From Bactrocera neohumeralis (Eukaryota > Arthropoda > Insecta > Diptera > Tephritidae), in contig NC_065921.1 in the NCBI RefSeq assembly GCF_024586455.1, positions 66,651,528-66,715,527 of the forward strand: a DNA stretch of 64,000 nucleotides. The letters are read 5' to 3'. A program made the position numbers and the translations under genes. A model generated the notes under the pieces. It did no database searches, had not been told where the DNA came from, and worked only from the letters and a program-made list of their open reading frames with translations. Positions 40,553-52,214 of this stretch are shown here, piece by piece (the stretch's first letter is position 1; every line of letters begins with the position of its first letter).

Positions 40553-41405
40553 CGTGGGTTGCCTTTTATATTTCGGGATTCGAGAACAAAAACAAATTTT
40601 AATCATCAATAATCACTTGACTGTTTTTAGAAATATTCTGAATTATAATCTATACCCGTTTGAATGCGTTTGAAGCAATTGTTGAAGCATTTTGTCATTC
40701 CGCTTGAAGTATCTCCAAAACATGCGTTTGGAACGCTTCCACCGCCTCTGCACATGTTGAAAACGTTGACCTCTTACTTTAACTTTTACGTACGGGAATA
40801 AAAATAAGTCATTGGGTGCCAATGCAGGACTATACGGTGGAAGACTCATCAAATCGATGTCTTGAAGGTTCAAAAATCCAGTTGTTTCAGTCGATGTTCG
40901 AGAGCTCCCATTGTCGTGGTGAAGAGTGATCCGTTTTCGGTGGTTACATTTCCTGACTTCTTGAAAGACAACTGGCACAAAAATGGTTTTTCCAAAAAGA
41001 CAGGCAACCATTTTCTTGGAAATGCTTTTGGCACGAAGAGCTTTTGATATATTCGCTTCATTTTGAAAAACCCATACAGTCGACAGCTATTTACTTTCGA
41101 GCTGATACCTATAAATCCACGATTTATCATCTGCCATTAATGCCTTTATTTGTCTTCATACCCACGATCGGTCACACGACTATCATACAATATCAGTTTG
41201 AGCCCAACATCGATAGTTTCCGGAGCAAGAACTGATTTTGGACGACCTACACATAATTAATCTTGGAGTGATCTACGACCTCGTTTGCATTCATCATACC
41301 ATCGATAAACAATGGTCAAAAATGTCAAACTGTACGATAAAGTTGTGAGTTGCCAGATTGCAAAACTACAGTTACCAAATCCCGAAATATAGAAAGCAAC
41401 CTACG
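40553..41405 (-). mobile_element. Second mariner-like element, 17 bp from the first (853 bp)
   Basis: The ends CGTGGGTTGCCTTTTATATT at 40553 and the complement at 41405 match with about three mismatches through TTTCGGGA. TA lies on both sides (40551-40552, 41406-41407). It is shorter than a full mariner and is internally decayed. It is a different lineage from its neighbour. Confidence 0.85.
40643..41130 (-). pseudogene. mariner-like transposase remnant
   Basis: Frameshifted minus-strand pieces: KLFVPKAFPRKWLPVFLEKP in one frame, MVACLFGKTIFVPVVFQEV in another, then ITLHHDNGSSRTSTETTGFL (second catalytic Asp), YSPALAPNDLFLFPYVKVK (third Asp, with SPD changed to SPA before it) and NDKMLQQLLQ. 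Upstream, 41140-41345 gives only scraps. Clearly dead. Confidence 0.8.
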
Positions 41406-41800
41406 TATAGTAAAAAACAATAGGAGTTACTCTTATTTTAATGGTGTATAACATTTTATGAGAAATCAAAGTCGGATCCTCGAAGAAAAGCTATGTTTCA
41501 AAAATACTGGTCCGACTTTGAAACGTATATACCCTTGAGGGACAAATATTAAACACCATTTAATGAGAGGTAAAAGTGGATGGTTATCATATTTTGACCA
41601 TTTTAGGACCTTACTTACTTTAATTGTGACTTCGAAAAACGAAAAAATAACCTTTTTACCTACGACGTGATTTCTCGAAAATTATTGGTACGGTCCAATG
41701 CACAGTGTAATTATAATCCCAAATTTTTCGACTAATAGCACACTAGATTTATAAGCTCTTCCTAGAATCAAATTAATATGAACACTTACAATTTTTTTAA

Positions 41801-42269
41801 GTGGTTACATGAGTTTCCTCGGTAAAAAGCCTCCTTTTTCAACAATTTTTTTCTCATATAAAAAATGAAATGAAGACATTCTGAAATTTTTGAAAAAAAA
41901 AATGTTTTAAACTCAGCCATAGCGACGCCATTTCCGTTGACCCCTCGCAGAAAAGATACGCCCGCGTTGCGACATTTTTAAATTAAATACAAAAATACCT
42001 TTGTCGAAGTTTTTAAGAATTGTATCTCAAAGACCTGTGTAAAATTTCGATTTCGAAGATCGGTTGAGAGTTCACGAGAAATCTTGCCAACCGACTTCAA
42101 AGGCATACATAGTTTCGAGAAATACGCGTTTAAAGACGGCGCAGTTAGCCTATCTAGCCTCGAACGCAAAAGTTCTCAAAGCTGTTTCTCCGAAACTATT
42201 ACTCGGATCAACTTGAAATTTGGGACAATATTCTAGAGGAGTTGTAGAATTGCATACCCATGTAAACCC
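41801..42269. mobile_element. TTAA-flanked element family 1 (469 bp)
   Basis: TTAA lies at 41797-41800 and 42270-42273. The inverted ends are GTGGTTACATGAGTTTCC and the complement of ACCCATGTAAACCC. The right half matches 12990-13205, and the GCGACGCCATTTCCG / GCCCGCGTTGCGAC region matches 1-90 in reverse. At 42111-42135 it carries GTTTCGAGAAATACGCGTTT. Confidence 0.82.
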
Positions 42270-42299
42270 TTAAAAAAAGTTTAATCTTGTAATTGTCTA

Positions 42300-43430
42300 A
42301 AGCAACACCACTGTGACACACACTTTTAAAAGCTCAATCAGCACCACTCGTACAAGCTAGAAAGCATAAACATTGCATTCTGTTGAGAAAGCCACCAACA
42401 GCGCAGCCGCATACAGTCTGCGTCTTACACACAGTCGCAGAGACTAAATAAACCGAGCCAACAATGCGCCGGGAAACTCATCAGGAATTTGTCAGATACG
42501 AGCCTAGAGATTAGCGTGCGACAGCAATGAAATAACAATGCGTAGTGTGATGCTCAGACAGACAGATCAGTGCTGATAACGCGTAAAAGCGAACAAGTGG
42601 GGGAGGCGGTGCAGTCGGTCTGGTCTGGGTCCAACGACAATTGTGGTGTTGAGACTACTCAATAACTGGTGTGTGTGGTGTGACAGCAAAAGGAGCAGCA
42701 GCGGGCACGACAAGTCAGTGGTGGTGGTCCAGTGTAGTTGGCAACATTAAAACAACAAAAAACGGGAACATAAGTATGTATGTATGAAATACACATACAC
42801 ATACATAAATTTTTCGTGATCGTGTTGCTCTGTAATGTGACTGCTTGGCCGCGACTACGATGCTTGATAGTGTCAATTGGCTGTGAAATATGACAAATGA
42901 GCTGTGCGTGGCCAGACTGTATGTCTCCACGCTTAAAAAGCGCATACTTAAATATCTGAATTGTAAAGTGCTTTGGGTGTATGCAAATGTACATATGTAT
43001 GTACATATATATGTTTGTATGTCTGTATGTTTGAATATAAGTATATAAATGTAGTTTGCTGCACTGCGCGATCGCCTAGTCGATCTCTGTTTAATGTATG
43101 CAAGTCGAAAAAGAACCAGTTTACAGTTGTACAGAAAAAAATCACGTTTTATTTCAAATGTGTCACAATAAAAGCGTCTAACGATGACATAAAATGACAA
43201 TCGTTGACAATTGGCGCTGATGCGATCACAAGTGATCATTAATATGTACATAAAGGTGTACGAACATACATATGTATGTATGTATACAATTATTGCTTAG
43301 AATGTTAAAGGTTCTCAATTAAGATACGTATGTCGGTCATTCATTTATTAAAAACGTTTTTATGACAATAAGCTAATTTTATTTTACTTGACTGCAGTTG
43401 CGTAAATTTTAATTATGTAATAATTTTACA
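42300..43430. other. Noncoding, partly less AT-rich stretch
   Basis: 42300-42760 is of balanced composition with no repeat similarity seen. Microsatellites occupy 42775-42800 and 42985-43030. A 178-codon minus-strand frame at 42715-43251 is driven by the microsatellite (TYICTYICT) and has no domain. Possibly regulatory or an untranslated exon, unproven. Confidence 0.4.
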
Positions 43431-43432
43431 TA

Positions 43433-44856
43433 TCGTCACCTGAAATGCAAAATAACGTAACATCACTTTTCGTAGGTTTACAGGAGAAGCAAAAAACCGT
43501 ATAAAAAGAAAACCACTTGAGATATTGAAACAAAATTTTCAAATCTGAATTAACATGCACCTACAAGTATATTTTAGAAAAAAAATAATGAAAAAATTAA
43601 GCAAATTTTATTGGAGGTGTCTTACGTTATTTTGAATTTTCATTTCTGAAACAAAATAAATGATCAATGTAAATTTTTATAAAAATTAAAAATTTGAATA
43701 TTAATACTTTTTTTTTTAATTTTAAATAAAAACAGTTGCAAGTTTTTTATATTTCATGTTATTTTTATTATTAATATGTACATAAGTACCAGAAAAAATT
43801 TTAATATTTCAAGCTAAAAAATGTGGATAATGTTTAATTATTACTTATTAAATAACTAATTATTCAAAAGGTATGTTATCATAAAAGTAATAACAGTCTA
43901 CTGAATTTTTGGGTCCTGCAGATGTTGCCATTTTCTGTCTGATTACTTGGATCATGGAGTCGCTAAAAACGAACTCTGGCGGCTAATTTATCAATTCCGG
44001 GAGTTGTGGGTCGTTGGAGAAAAGTTACAGTGAGCTTCTTCATGGATGGGTCAAAGGTGGAGGGTCTACTGTCAGGAGCTCTCTATCAACTCCAGTTTCT
44101 CCAACTTCCTAAGCATTGCAGTGTCTTCCAGGGCAGAAGATTTACTACTCCGGAGTGTAGCCTCCTTCAGCGGAGTGCCCATCGGTTCAGATAGCAGAGC
44201 GGCGATTCCAGCCTTGAACTCATTAACAATGAGAGAATTCAGAGCTGATCGAAGACCTAACCTCGCTATCAATAGCATCGAGTGCCATGAGCTTGCAAGA
44301 AGAGTCTTACCATACGCCATCTGCAGAAGCTAACTCAACACTTTCTTCTTGACTGTCCCTCGTTTGAGAGGTCACGACTTAAGCAATTGGCAGCCCATTC
44401 CTTCGGACATCCCACCGAACTGGCGGGAAGCGTTTTGTTAATTTATAAGTTCGAACACAGGAGTTATTCTTTTCTATGGCCTCACAAAGGACTACATATG
44501 CACATATATGTATATAGTAGTCCACGTTCGATCAATGATGTAGCCTAAACTTACCAAAGCACATTGAACTTAATCACTAAAAATAAACATAAACAATAAA
44601 TGAAGGCTAACTTCGATATAAAACAAAAAAACACTCTGTTATATTTACATACTTTAGTGATGATAAGTTATTTTGTTTAACGAAATCAAGCACTTGATGA
44701 TACGTTTTTTTGAATTTTTAATATAGCTTTGGTATTTTTGATCGCAGAAGCTTAAAATTTGCGACACATATGTAATATGATGTGGTGAATCGTAATCAGT
44801 AAAAAACTCAATTTTGAATTTTTTGATGATACGTTATTTTGCATTTCAGGTGACGA
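43433..44856. mobile_element. Unclassified TA-flanked transposon with perfect 29-bp inverted repeat (1424 bp)
   Basis: TATCGTCACCTGAAATGCAA plus 9 more bases at 43431-43459 is mirrored exactly at 44830-44858; counting TA as the target, the element is 43433-44856. The word ACGTTATTTTG recurs near 43624 and at the right end, and GATGATACGTT appears at 44695 and 44825. No transposase was found; the centre is occupied by a LINE fragment. The ends match none of the other elements here. TA flanks fit the Tc1/mariner supergroup. Confidence 0.78.
43965..44470 (+). mobile_element. RNase H fragment of a non-LTR retrotransposon nested in the unclassified transposon
   Basis: The + strand, across frames: VSFFMDGSKVEGLLSG (the DGS box of LINE RNase H), CSVFQ (before the catalytic Glu), SRAAIPALNSLTM (third box) and DCPSFERSRLKQL (end of ORF2). 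Several frame changes and deletions are present. It is similar in type to the minus-strand copy at 54070-54900. Confidence 0.72.
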
Positions 44857-44859
44857 TAA

Positions 44860-45325
44860 ATACATATGTATGTATGTATACGTAACAACAATTTCTGACA
44901 GACGCGTTTTCTTCAAAAAAAAATCGTTTTTTGTTTCAAAATATTTTTTTTGATTCCCCGATGGCTAAATGTAAAGTTGTTTTGATAAATGTTTGCAGCG
45001 TTTTTGGGTCCTTTGTTTTTTCACCTCGCGCTTCGTGTAATTTATCAATTGGTGTTTCGTTGCACAGATGCTTCAAAATTTATTGCATAAAAATGAAACA
45101 AGAGTTAATAAAATTTATTGGCAGTTTTTCTGGAAATAATGGTAGGGAAGTTGAGTTATCTTGTAAGTAAGAAGAGTCAAAAAATTTATTAAAAGACGAC
45201 GAAATATGTAAATTTATACGCGGTTACGGACTTTTTCTTTTAAAATGAAGTAATTTGTAGATAAAAATAACATAAAAAGTTTTAAATATTTGATTATTAA
45301 ACTATAAACACGTTACTTTCGGTAG
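44860..45325. other. Noncoding stretch with one short unassigned frame
   Basis: A frame at 44931-45170 (79 codons, Cys-containing, ends GREVELSCK) lies directly before GTAAG. No family was recognised and the start is in a T-rich run, so it is not called as a gene. Confidence 0.35.
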
Positions 45326-45414
45326 ATCCGACGCTAGAATATCATTCATAAACAACAAAGTTTTCATATAAGAACTCGGTTTTGATCAGTCGATTTGTTT
45401 GGTCCAAGGCTTGA
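45325..45414 (-). repeat. TATACCCTG-headed repeat, part left of the DD41D insertion
   Basis: AAAGTTTTCATATAAGAACT followed by a GATCAGTCGATTTG block is the internal unit of the family in reverse. The sequence is then interrupted by the transposon remnant. Confidence 0.5.
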
Positions 45415-46717
45415 ATCGAAGCGGGATTGTCTGCATAGACGTTGCACTTTACATATACCCACAGGATGTGTGAAACCAAATGTTGCCGAGATCACTAGCT
45501 TCTATTTCTGGCATCAAATAGTCGGTTTTCATGGCGCGATAACGGTCTCCACTGACGGTTACGTTCTCACCGCCATCAATTATGTAGAAATATGAACCGA
45601 TGATTCCAACAGCCCACAAACCATATAAACTCTTATTTTTCCTGGTTGAAATTGCAGCTCTTGAATCTCTTCAGGTTGCTCTTCATCCCAAATACGGAAA
45701 ATTTTGCTTGCATAACCAATGAGCAATGGGCCTCATCTTCTTCTTCTTCTTCTTTATTGGCGTAGGCACCGCTTTCGCGATTATAGCCGAGTTAACAACA
45801 GCGCGCCAGTCGTTTCTTCTTTTCATGGCGCAATTGATACAAAAAAGGTCCTCTTTGGTCCTTCCCACGGAAAACCTCTTTGGATCCCCGGCGGGTACTG
45901 CGGCGAAACGTTCAGAGCTGGAGTTTTTCCATCCGGACAACATGACCTAGCCAGCGTAGCCGCCGTCTTTAAATTCGCTGAACTATGTCAAGTTGTTCAG
46001 CTCATCGTTCCAGCACAAGTCTCATATCATAGGCTTGTTGCTTCCTTTCATTGGGGTGTTTTTTTTACGTGGCGGGTTCCAGACCCAGCGCACAATCCTC
46101 CGGAGGGGATGTTTCACCTTCTCACTTTAGCTCGCCTTCAAACGGATGTTCTTAGGCTACCCAGAGGATACTTGGTTAAAGACCGGAAGTCGTGAGCTGC
46201 TTGAGTCATATGTAAAAGAATCGTTTCTGGCCACTCCCAAGTGAATGGCGATCAGAGGCTTCATCGCTGAACAAAATTTGGCACGAAAACATTGGATCTT
46301 ATATTCCCCATAGAGGGAAGTGATATCGCTTGGGAAGGTCGAGCGGGTTCACTTCTTGCACAAGCTGCATTTTGTACGTTTTTAATTTAAGATCTCGACG
46401 AAAAATGCGCCAAGTCGTTCGATATGTCAGTCCGAGTTGCTGCGAATGACGCCGAATCGAATCTCCACTGCCGTCGTATACAGTCTCAGCTACGGCTGCT
46501 ATATTTTTTACTGCGTGCTGGATGTGGTCTATTTGGCCGAATATTATACAATAAGGAATGCTGGGTCCCAAGATGAGTGACGATGAGTTCACGAAACACG
46601 CTCTTTACAGAACGTGAATATTCGTAATAAAGTTGAACGATTTGTAAACGACGTTCAGGCGTTCTGTCAAAAATAGTCAAAAAAAGAAGTACCTCACCTC
46701 ACTCACGGATCACCCGT
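45415..46717 (-). pseudogene. DD41D-type transposon and transposase, split by a LINE
   Basis: Minus strand, N-terminus from about 46680: RLQIVQLYYEYSRSVKSVFREL (helix-turn-helix start), then SQQLGLTYRTTWRIFRRDLK and EVNPLDLPKR, then a frame reading up to the DEA box at about 46265. After the LINE the gene resumes at 45737 with DEAHCSLVMQ-like sequence and decayed continuation to about 45415. The right end, complement of ACGGGTGATCCGTGAG at 46717, resembles the TCGGGTGAT end of the fold-back at 36157. The C-terminal half is missing here; the fold-back holds the corresponding half of a relative. Confidence 0.75.
45738..46257 (-). mobile_element. RTE-like LINE, composite of 3' end and 5' leader, with target duplication
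   Basis: The left start TTCTTCTTCTTCTTTATTGG is a (GAA)n 3' tail on the minus strand. 45760-46020 is the 3' coding end (the same region at 57660-57950 still reads as RT C-terminus). From about 46045 it switches to the leader block ending AAGTGAATGGCGATCAGAG. It is flanked by GCCTCATC (45730-45737) and GCTTCATC (46258-46265), an 8-bp target duplication with one mismatch. Confidence 0.85.
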
Positions 46718-46724
46718 TATATGC

Positions 46725-46960
46725 AATACTTATGCATTCTGAACAATTTGTTCAGATATTTCATGCCAAATTTGGTGAAGATATATCGTCAAATGAAAAC
46801 AAGACAAGAACTCGATTTTGAACATTTAGTTTGCATAGCTGCTATAGTGGTCCGATAACAGCGGTATCAAGCAGCTTCATGAGTAGAAAAAGACGTGTGA
46901 AAAATTTCAAAGCGATATCTCAAAAGACTGAAGGACTATTTGGCTAATTTCTGTTTGAAT
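46725..46960 (-). repeat. TATACCCTG-headed repeat, part right of the DD41D insertion
   Basis: TTCATGCCAAATTTGGTGAA, GATATATCGTCAAATG, CAAGAACTCGATTTTGAACA and GCGATATCTCAAAAGACTG are internal-unit blocks, in the same orientation as 45325-45414. Confidence 0.6.
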
Positions 46961-46964
46961 AGAG

Positions 46965-48088
46965 TTCTGACACTTGAAATTGTGTGTTATGCAAGTATTT
47001 AAAGCTACTTTTTTTGGGGGGCTTTCTTGCCTACAGATAATAACAAAAATATTTTGGAATAGAGAGAACTTCTCCATCTACGGTTTGGGTCACATTAGGG
47101 ATTCAAGATTTTGCTAAATGAAAGAGACAGCAGCAACAGCTTTTATCTCTCGAGGCATACTTCATCTTAAGCCACTTCTTCACACTTTGAACTCCTGTTT
47201 CTTTAAATAGTAGTCTCATAACGAAATCAACGACAACAAATGTTTGCGAAGACTGCTTGCTTGACTTAAATGCATACACATGTTCATACATACATATGTA
47301 CATATGCTATATACAAACATATGTATGTTGGCTTATAAAAATCCACTAAATTATATGAAAATTTATGATCGACACCTTTTTCGATTTGTTTGTTGTGTCT
47401 TTTTTACTGTTTTCCAATTCACCCAACACTGATTTGTTGTCGTGTTTCTTAATGCTCTTTATCGTTTTCGTAAATTTTTAATAGCCCAAACCGTCAGCCA
47501 ACGAGCCTCGCGCAAGGTTGTATGCACAAAGATAATAAAAATTATAGCTGCTGTGACACTCATTTGGAGATTTTTGCTGGCTGATAAAAAATCTGTATTC
47601 CATGTTATCTTATTTCTTATTTTTTTTACTTTTTTACTGTTTTTTAATGGTAACATGTCTTTTTGTGGTCGAAAAACGATTTATTAAAACTTTTATTGTG
47701 TGTGTTTGTGTGAACGCATGTTTGTAGTTACATGATGTTATATGTACATACATGTGTACATATGTATGTACATACAAATGTATGTATATGTATACATGTG
47801 TACATTTTTATGCTTATGCACAAAGTGTGGATAACATTTTTTTACAATCTTGGATTGGATCTTAAGGTAAAGAATGCGGATCAGGTACACAAAGAAGGTA
47901 TATGTAGGTATATCTTTTTTTAATATTTAGTTTTTAATTTTTTGTGAAAATAAGGTTTTCAAAATTCATAAAATACATCAATAGTAACTTTTTTAACTTT
48001 ATTTTTGATTTTATTTTTTGTTATACAACAAAATAAAAATTGTTTTAAGTTTTGTACTTTGATATGAATATATATGTATGTACATACA
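46965..48088. other. Noncoding stretch
   Basis: Microsatellites near 47285-47330 and a dense block at 47740-47805. No gene recognised. Confidence 0.45.
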
Positions 48089-48090
48089 TA

Positions 48091-49490
48091 CAGTTACAGA
48101 CAATAAAATAGAATCATCCACGGTACTAATTTTCCGGTCTAAAAAAAATTGAATTTGGTTTAAATTCAACTAAGTTATATTTTTATTATTTACTTCATAT
48201 CAAGTGCTATTGACGGCAGTAAAAATATTGGAAAAAACAATTCATAAATATTACTGAAACATTACTACTCATTAGGCTACCGAAAGTGTTCTGTGGAACA
48301 GAATACCAAAACTTTGCACCTTCTCTCAGAATTCTGTATTAATTTTCGGTTTAACGGGTGCAATATTTTCCTTAACAATTTTCCTGTAAGTTTTTGATTG
48401 GATTCAGATCTGCTAATTGCTCTGTCCAAGCCATAACCCTAACACCATGATCTGAAAACCATTTCTTGCAAGACCCGAAATATGTTTCGGATCGCTCTAT
48501 TGTTGGAATTGCCAAAATGCAAGGCGAATTCCACTCAGCATTTGGGAGTATGACCTTATCTAAAACTTTAACGTATATATGGCGGTCTATGTTTTCTTGC
48601 ATCTAAAAAATAGGTCCCGAAACACAATATGAGAAACAATGCTAAACCATTATATTGTCGACACGAGGTTTGAAGGACCCAGTCGTATAGCGGACGCACA
48701 TTTCTTTGTTTTTTTGGTTGCGGACTCACACCCAACTATCATTTTCTATTAGATTAATTTTACATTCAGACCATAAAATGTCGTTTACCAACTGAATACG
48801 ATTGCATCAATGCCGATTTCTCAGCATTGTCACCAAAAGCAATTTTTCTCCACAATTTATCTTCTTACTGTTCTTGAAGAAATTTTTGCACATAATACTT
48901 ATTAATTCGCTGAAGAGGCCTTAAACGGATCGCGCATCGACAATATTGCAATATTTCGATCGACTTCCGCAGCAATTTTTTTGGGATCGACCTGTTTTTC
49001 AATAATTTTTCGGAAATTTTAAGGCATCAAACACAAATTTTTGAGACATATTCGATTTGCAATTTTCCCTTACGCGTGACCCATTCCTTGCAAATTTTGG
49101 ACGCACAATCTTTCCTCCTCTGAACAATGTTTTGCTCGACCCATTTTTTTTAATAAATTCATAATTGACACAAATATTCATTCTGCAGATCTAATTAAGT
49201 AATATAACTACTTATTACGCTTTTTAAATTCAATATTTTTCGTTTATGAATCCATTTCGCTATTGACTCTATTATTTTGTCACTAAGCACGAGGCACGTT
49301 ATTTACACTTTTTAAATTACAGTTAACTGTAAAACTTGACAATGCTATCTTTTCCTCTTTTTTAAAAGTACATATTATTTATTGCCTTTGTCATTGTGCA
49401 GAAAAGTTACTTCATAAATGAAAATTTTCAAAAAAATTATACCATTGTTTCAAGGCAAAAGCTTTGATTCTATTTTATTGTCCGTAACTG
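48091..49490 (-). mobile_element. Tc1-like transposon, complete ends (1400 bp)
   Basis: Terminal inverted repeats of 27 bp, starting CAGTTACAGACAATAAAATA at 48091 and its complement (one mismatch) ending at 49490. TA lies on both sides (48089-48090 and 49491-49492), within microsatellite DNA on both flanks. CAGT ends and length are typical of Tc1-like elements. Confidence 0.9.
48372..49181 (-). pseudogene. Tc1-like transposase, heavily decayed
   Basis: Minus-strand pieces in several frames: GGKIVRPKFARNGSRVREN, DPKKIAAEVDRNIAILSMRD, DILWSECKINLIENDSWV (should be WSDES; the first catalytic Asp is lost), GSFKPRVDNIMV, MQENIDRHIYVKVLDKVILP and WFSDHGVRVMAW..ADLNPIKNL (the third catalytic region, normally DLNPIE; here Lys replaces the catalytic Glu). 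Numerous stops and frame changes. Confidence 0.8.
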
Positions 49491-49494
49491 TACA

Positions 49495-50995
49495 TATGTA
49501 TATGTATGAACAAAGTCTTACCACTTTTTGCTCATGGTAGTATAAGTGTGTATGTATGTATGTTCACGAGCAAGCTCCCTTTACTCTTCTTTCCTGACCA
49601 CATTTAAGCTTCTTATCTAATTTAATTCTCACAATGAACTTCAACTTGCTTCTGTGGTTCTCGGACTTCGCATAAGTATTTACGGTACAAACTTACATAC
49701 ACACTTACATACATTAGCCCCACACACAGTTAATGAATAGGCGCTTTCAAGTGCTTCGCTTGCGTTACTGTTTGCTATTGGAAAGGCGTGAAGCCATTTA
49801 AAATCACCTTTACTTTTTATTGCCGTTTCACTCTACTCAAAAATGGCTGAGTATGTTTCTCTTTCTTTTCATAACATTTCATGCGCACACACACACACAT
49901 AAGTTTTGTAGAGAAAAGTATTAACATTGACATATTTTTACGCCAATTCAAGAAGTTGTTACATTGAATACCATTCAAACATACATATGTATATGTTCAT
50001 CATCTTTATGTTCATGTATGTATACATATGTATGTATGTACATATATACATATATGGCGGTTATAAAAATAAGCTAAAACAAGTGGACATCAATGCTTTG
50101 GCTAATTGTTGAATGAAGGTCGTAAACGAGTTCTACCTTAGTGGTATGTTTCATCAAGTGTGAATACGTCAATTGGGTGGCGGACATGTGGATAGGCTTG
50201 TCAAGCGAGAAGACCCATAAATGTTTTGCATTCTTTGATATATGTATGTATGTACATATGTATATGTATACATAAATATTTTAAAACTAACTAATCTTAT
50301 ATGTAGGTGGTGTGTGGTAGGTAATTATAATTGAGAGATCAGATCCATTTTGAGAATCTGTGGATAGAACAAAATAATATAAAAATTGCGATTAAAAATC
50401 GGGGATAGATCGTATAAAGGTGAAAATTTGGTATGTCATACATTTTCCATGATGAAAAGATATAAACCAAAAACAAAATAAAGAAGTAAGGAAGGACTCT
50501 TGCAACTTGCAGAAGCCAGGGAAATACCTCTAGATGCATACCGCCAACCAGATGATAGGACTCCAAGCAATTATACATATGTATATATACGGTGAAACTT
50601 CCCTAACTCAAATCAACATAATTCACAAAACAACTTCGAGTTAGGGAGACTTCGTCTTATGGAAGGCCCAATTTTATCCATTTTAGGCACATTGTTATCA
50701 GGAAAGCACGCTCTCTCATTTTCATTGAGATAACTCACATTTTGGCCGATATATACATACATATGTACATATGTATGTACATATATGGGAAAAAAGAGTT
50801 CCTGGAAGTTCGAAAATCGCTGTGTTAGGTATATGGGAGCTAAGGGAAGTATTGACACGATTAAAACCACTTTTGACACACTGATATACCATTATCAAGG
50901 AAGGATTATCCCTGAATTTCAAGTATATGTATGTACATATATCTCATACATTGATCGATATTTACGGTAAAAAAATTAATTATGGGTAGTGGGTC
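49495..50995. other. Noncoding stretch with microsatellites
   Basis: Large TACATATG blocks at 49978-50055, 50240-50275, 50574-50590, 50750-50785 and 50925-50942. At 50590-50650 GGTGAAACTTCCCTAACTCA and CTTCGAGTTAGGGAGAC form a loose inverted pair, possibly the end of an unidentified element. No gene recognised. Confidence 0.4.
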
Positions 50996-50999
50996 CAAA

Positions 51000-51145
51000 T
51001 ATTCGGTACCAAAGGGCTTGAACAGTTATTTTGTAGGTTTTCTTTGAATAGCGTTTTGTGGGCGTAGCCTTCCGCCTTTTTTCCCAAGGAATAAGTGTAC
51101 CAAGTTTTATCAAATTATTTTAAAATTTGAGTCAGTCAGTGGTCG
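51000..51145 (+). repeat. GGGCGTGGC-type repeat, small fragment
   Basis: TTTTGTGGGCGTAGCCTTCC and TAAGTGTACCAAGTTTTATC match the 2390-2490 part of copy 1. Confidence 0.55.
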
Positions 51146-51768
51146 TCGAAACCACGCTTTTGTCATGAATTATATTTTCGTGAGTAGTAGTATCTATATA
51201 AAAGTCCACCTATTTTTGATCAATTTGAAGACTCCTCAAGCTTTCAAAATACGTACATATGTTTGTATCCATGTACCAACTTTTACCGAAAATAAGGATG
51301 GAAGTTGTTCAGATATCAAAAACATCACATTATCAAGGATACCAGGACCGAACATGTTTCTGAAAAATTCCAAACTTATTACTAAAGTATCTCCAATTCG
51401 AATAAAAGTTATTACGTAAAAAGATACAACAGTTTTTGGTATCTTTGAAGTATTAGTATTGCGGGTTTTATGAGAAGCTCACTGAGTTTAACAGTATAAT
51501 AAACCTGTATGTTATAAGGAACTGAAAAAAGAGTTATCTATTATGGTCTTAAGCTCAGTAGTGTTAGTGGAACAACTCAGAGCTTGGAACACCACGAACA
51601 TAGGGCGAACCACAAAATTACTTTGAGATAGTGTTGATAGTAGATAGACCAAAAGGCTTCCACGATTAAGAGAAGAAAGTATTAACTTACATCGTAGTGG
51701 TCATCAGTAGTGGAGATTCATCTAAAATCAATCGGACAAAAATATTAGTTTTATAAATAGATAATCCT

Positions 51769-51911
51769 GGGCCTGATCGAAGGATTTTTTTTTTTAAATT
51801 AACAAAATGGCGGGCTCAGAAAATTTTTGTCTAAATTTTTGCGAAAAAATCAACAATTGATCTTTAAAAATTTGAAATTTTTGAAAAAACAAAAATCCTT
51901 CGATCAGGCCC
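51769..51911. repeat. Perfect 17-bp inverted repeat with 109-bp spacer
   Basis: GGGCCTGATCGAAGGAT at 51769-51785 and its exact complement at 51895-51911, continued by T-run and A-run. Probably the two ends of a small hairpin element. The DNA to its right (51950-52130) contains blocks of the TTAA element type, including TTTTGAGAAAAACGCGTTTA at about 52004-52023. Confidence 0.65.
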
Positions 51912-52214
51912 GAGTTTATTATGTATTCTAAAAGCTGTATAAATTTCATTAAAATCTACTGAGCGGTTTTCGAGTTACAGTTGTCACCAGTTCAAAAAAC
52001 ATAGTTTTGAGAAAAACGCGTTTAAAGTTTCACACTAGCGCTTTGAAGTGCCCGAGCTCTCTTTGTTATTTGTCGAATAACTCAAAAACTAATTATCGGA
52101 TCAACGTGAAATTTTCAGAGAATATTTTTATTATTACACTTAACGAAAATGCAAAAAAAAAAAATAATTTTTTGAAAATTCTGACTACTCCTAACCCATT
52201 AATCGGTTGACTGT

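Noticed and set aside
42715..43251. 178-codon minus-strand frame
   Set aside because: Its middle is a translated TATG/TACA microsatellite; no domain is recognisable.
44931..45170. 79-codon frame with Cys residues followed by GTAAG
   Set aside because: Considered as a THAP-like or other small exon, but the metal-ligand pattern is not there and no partner exon was found.
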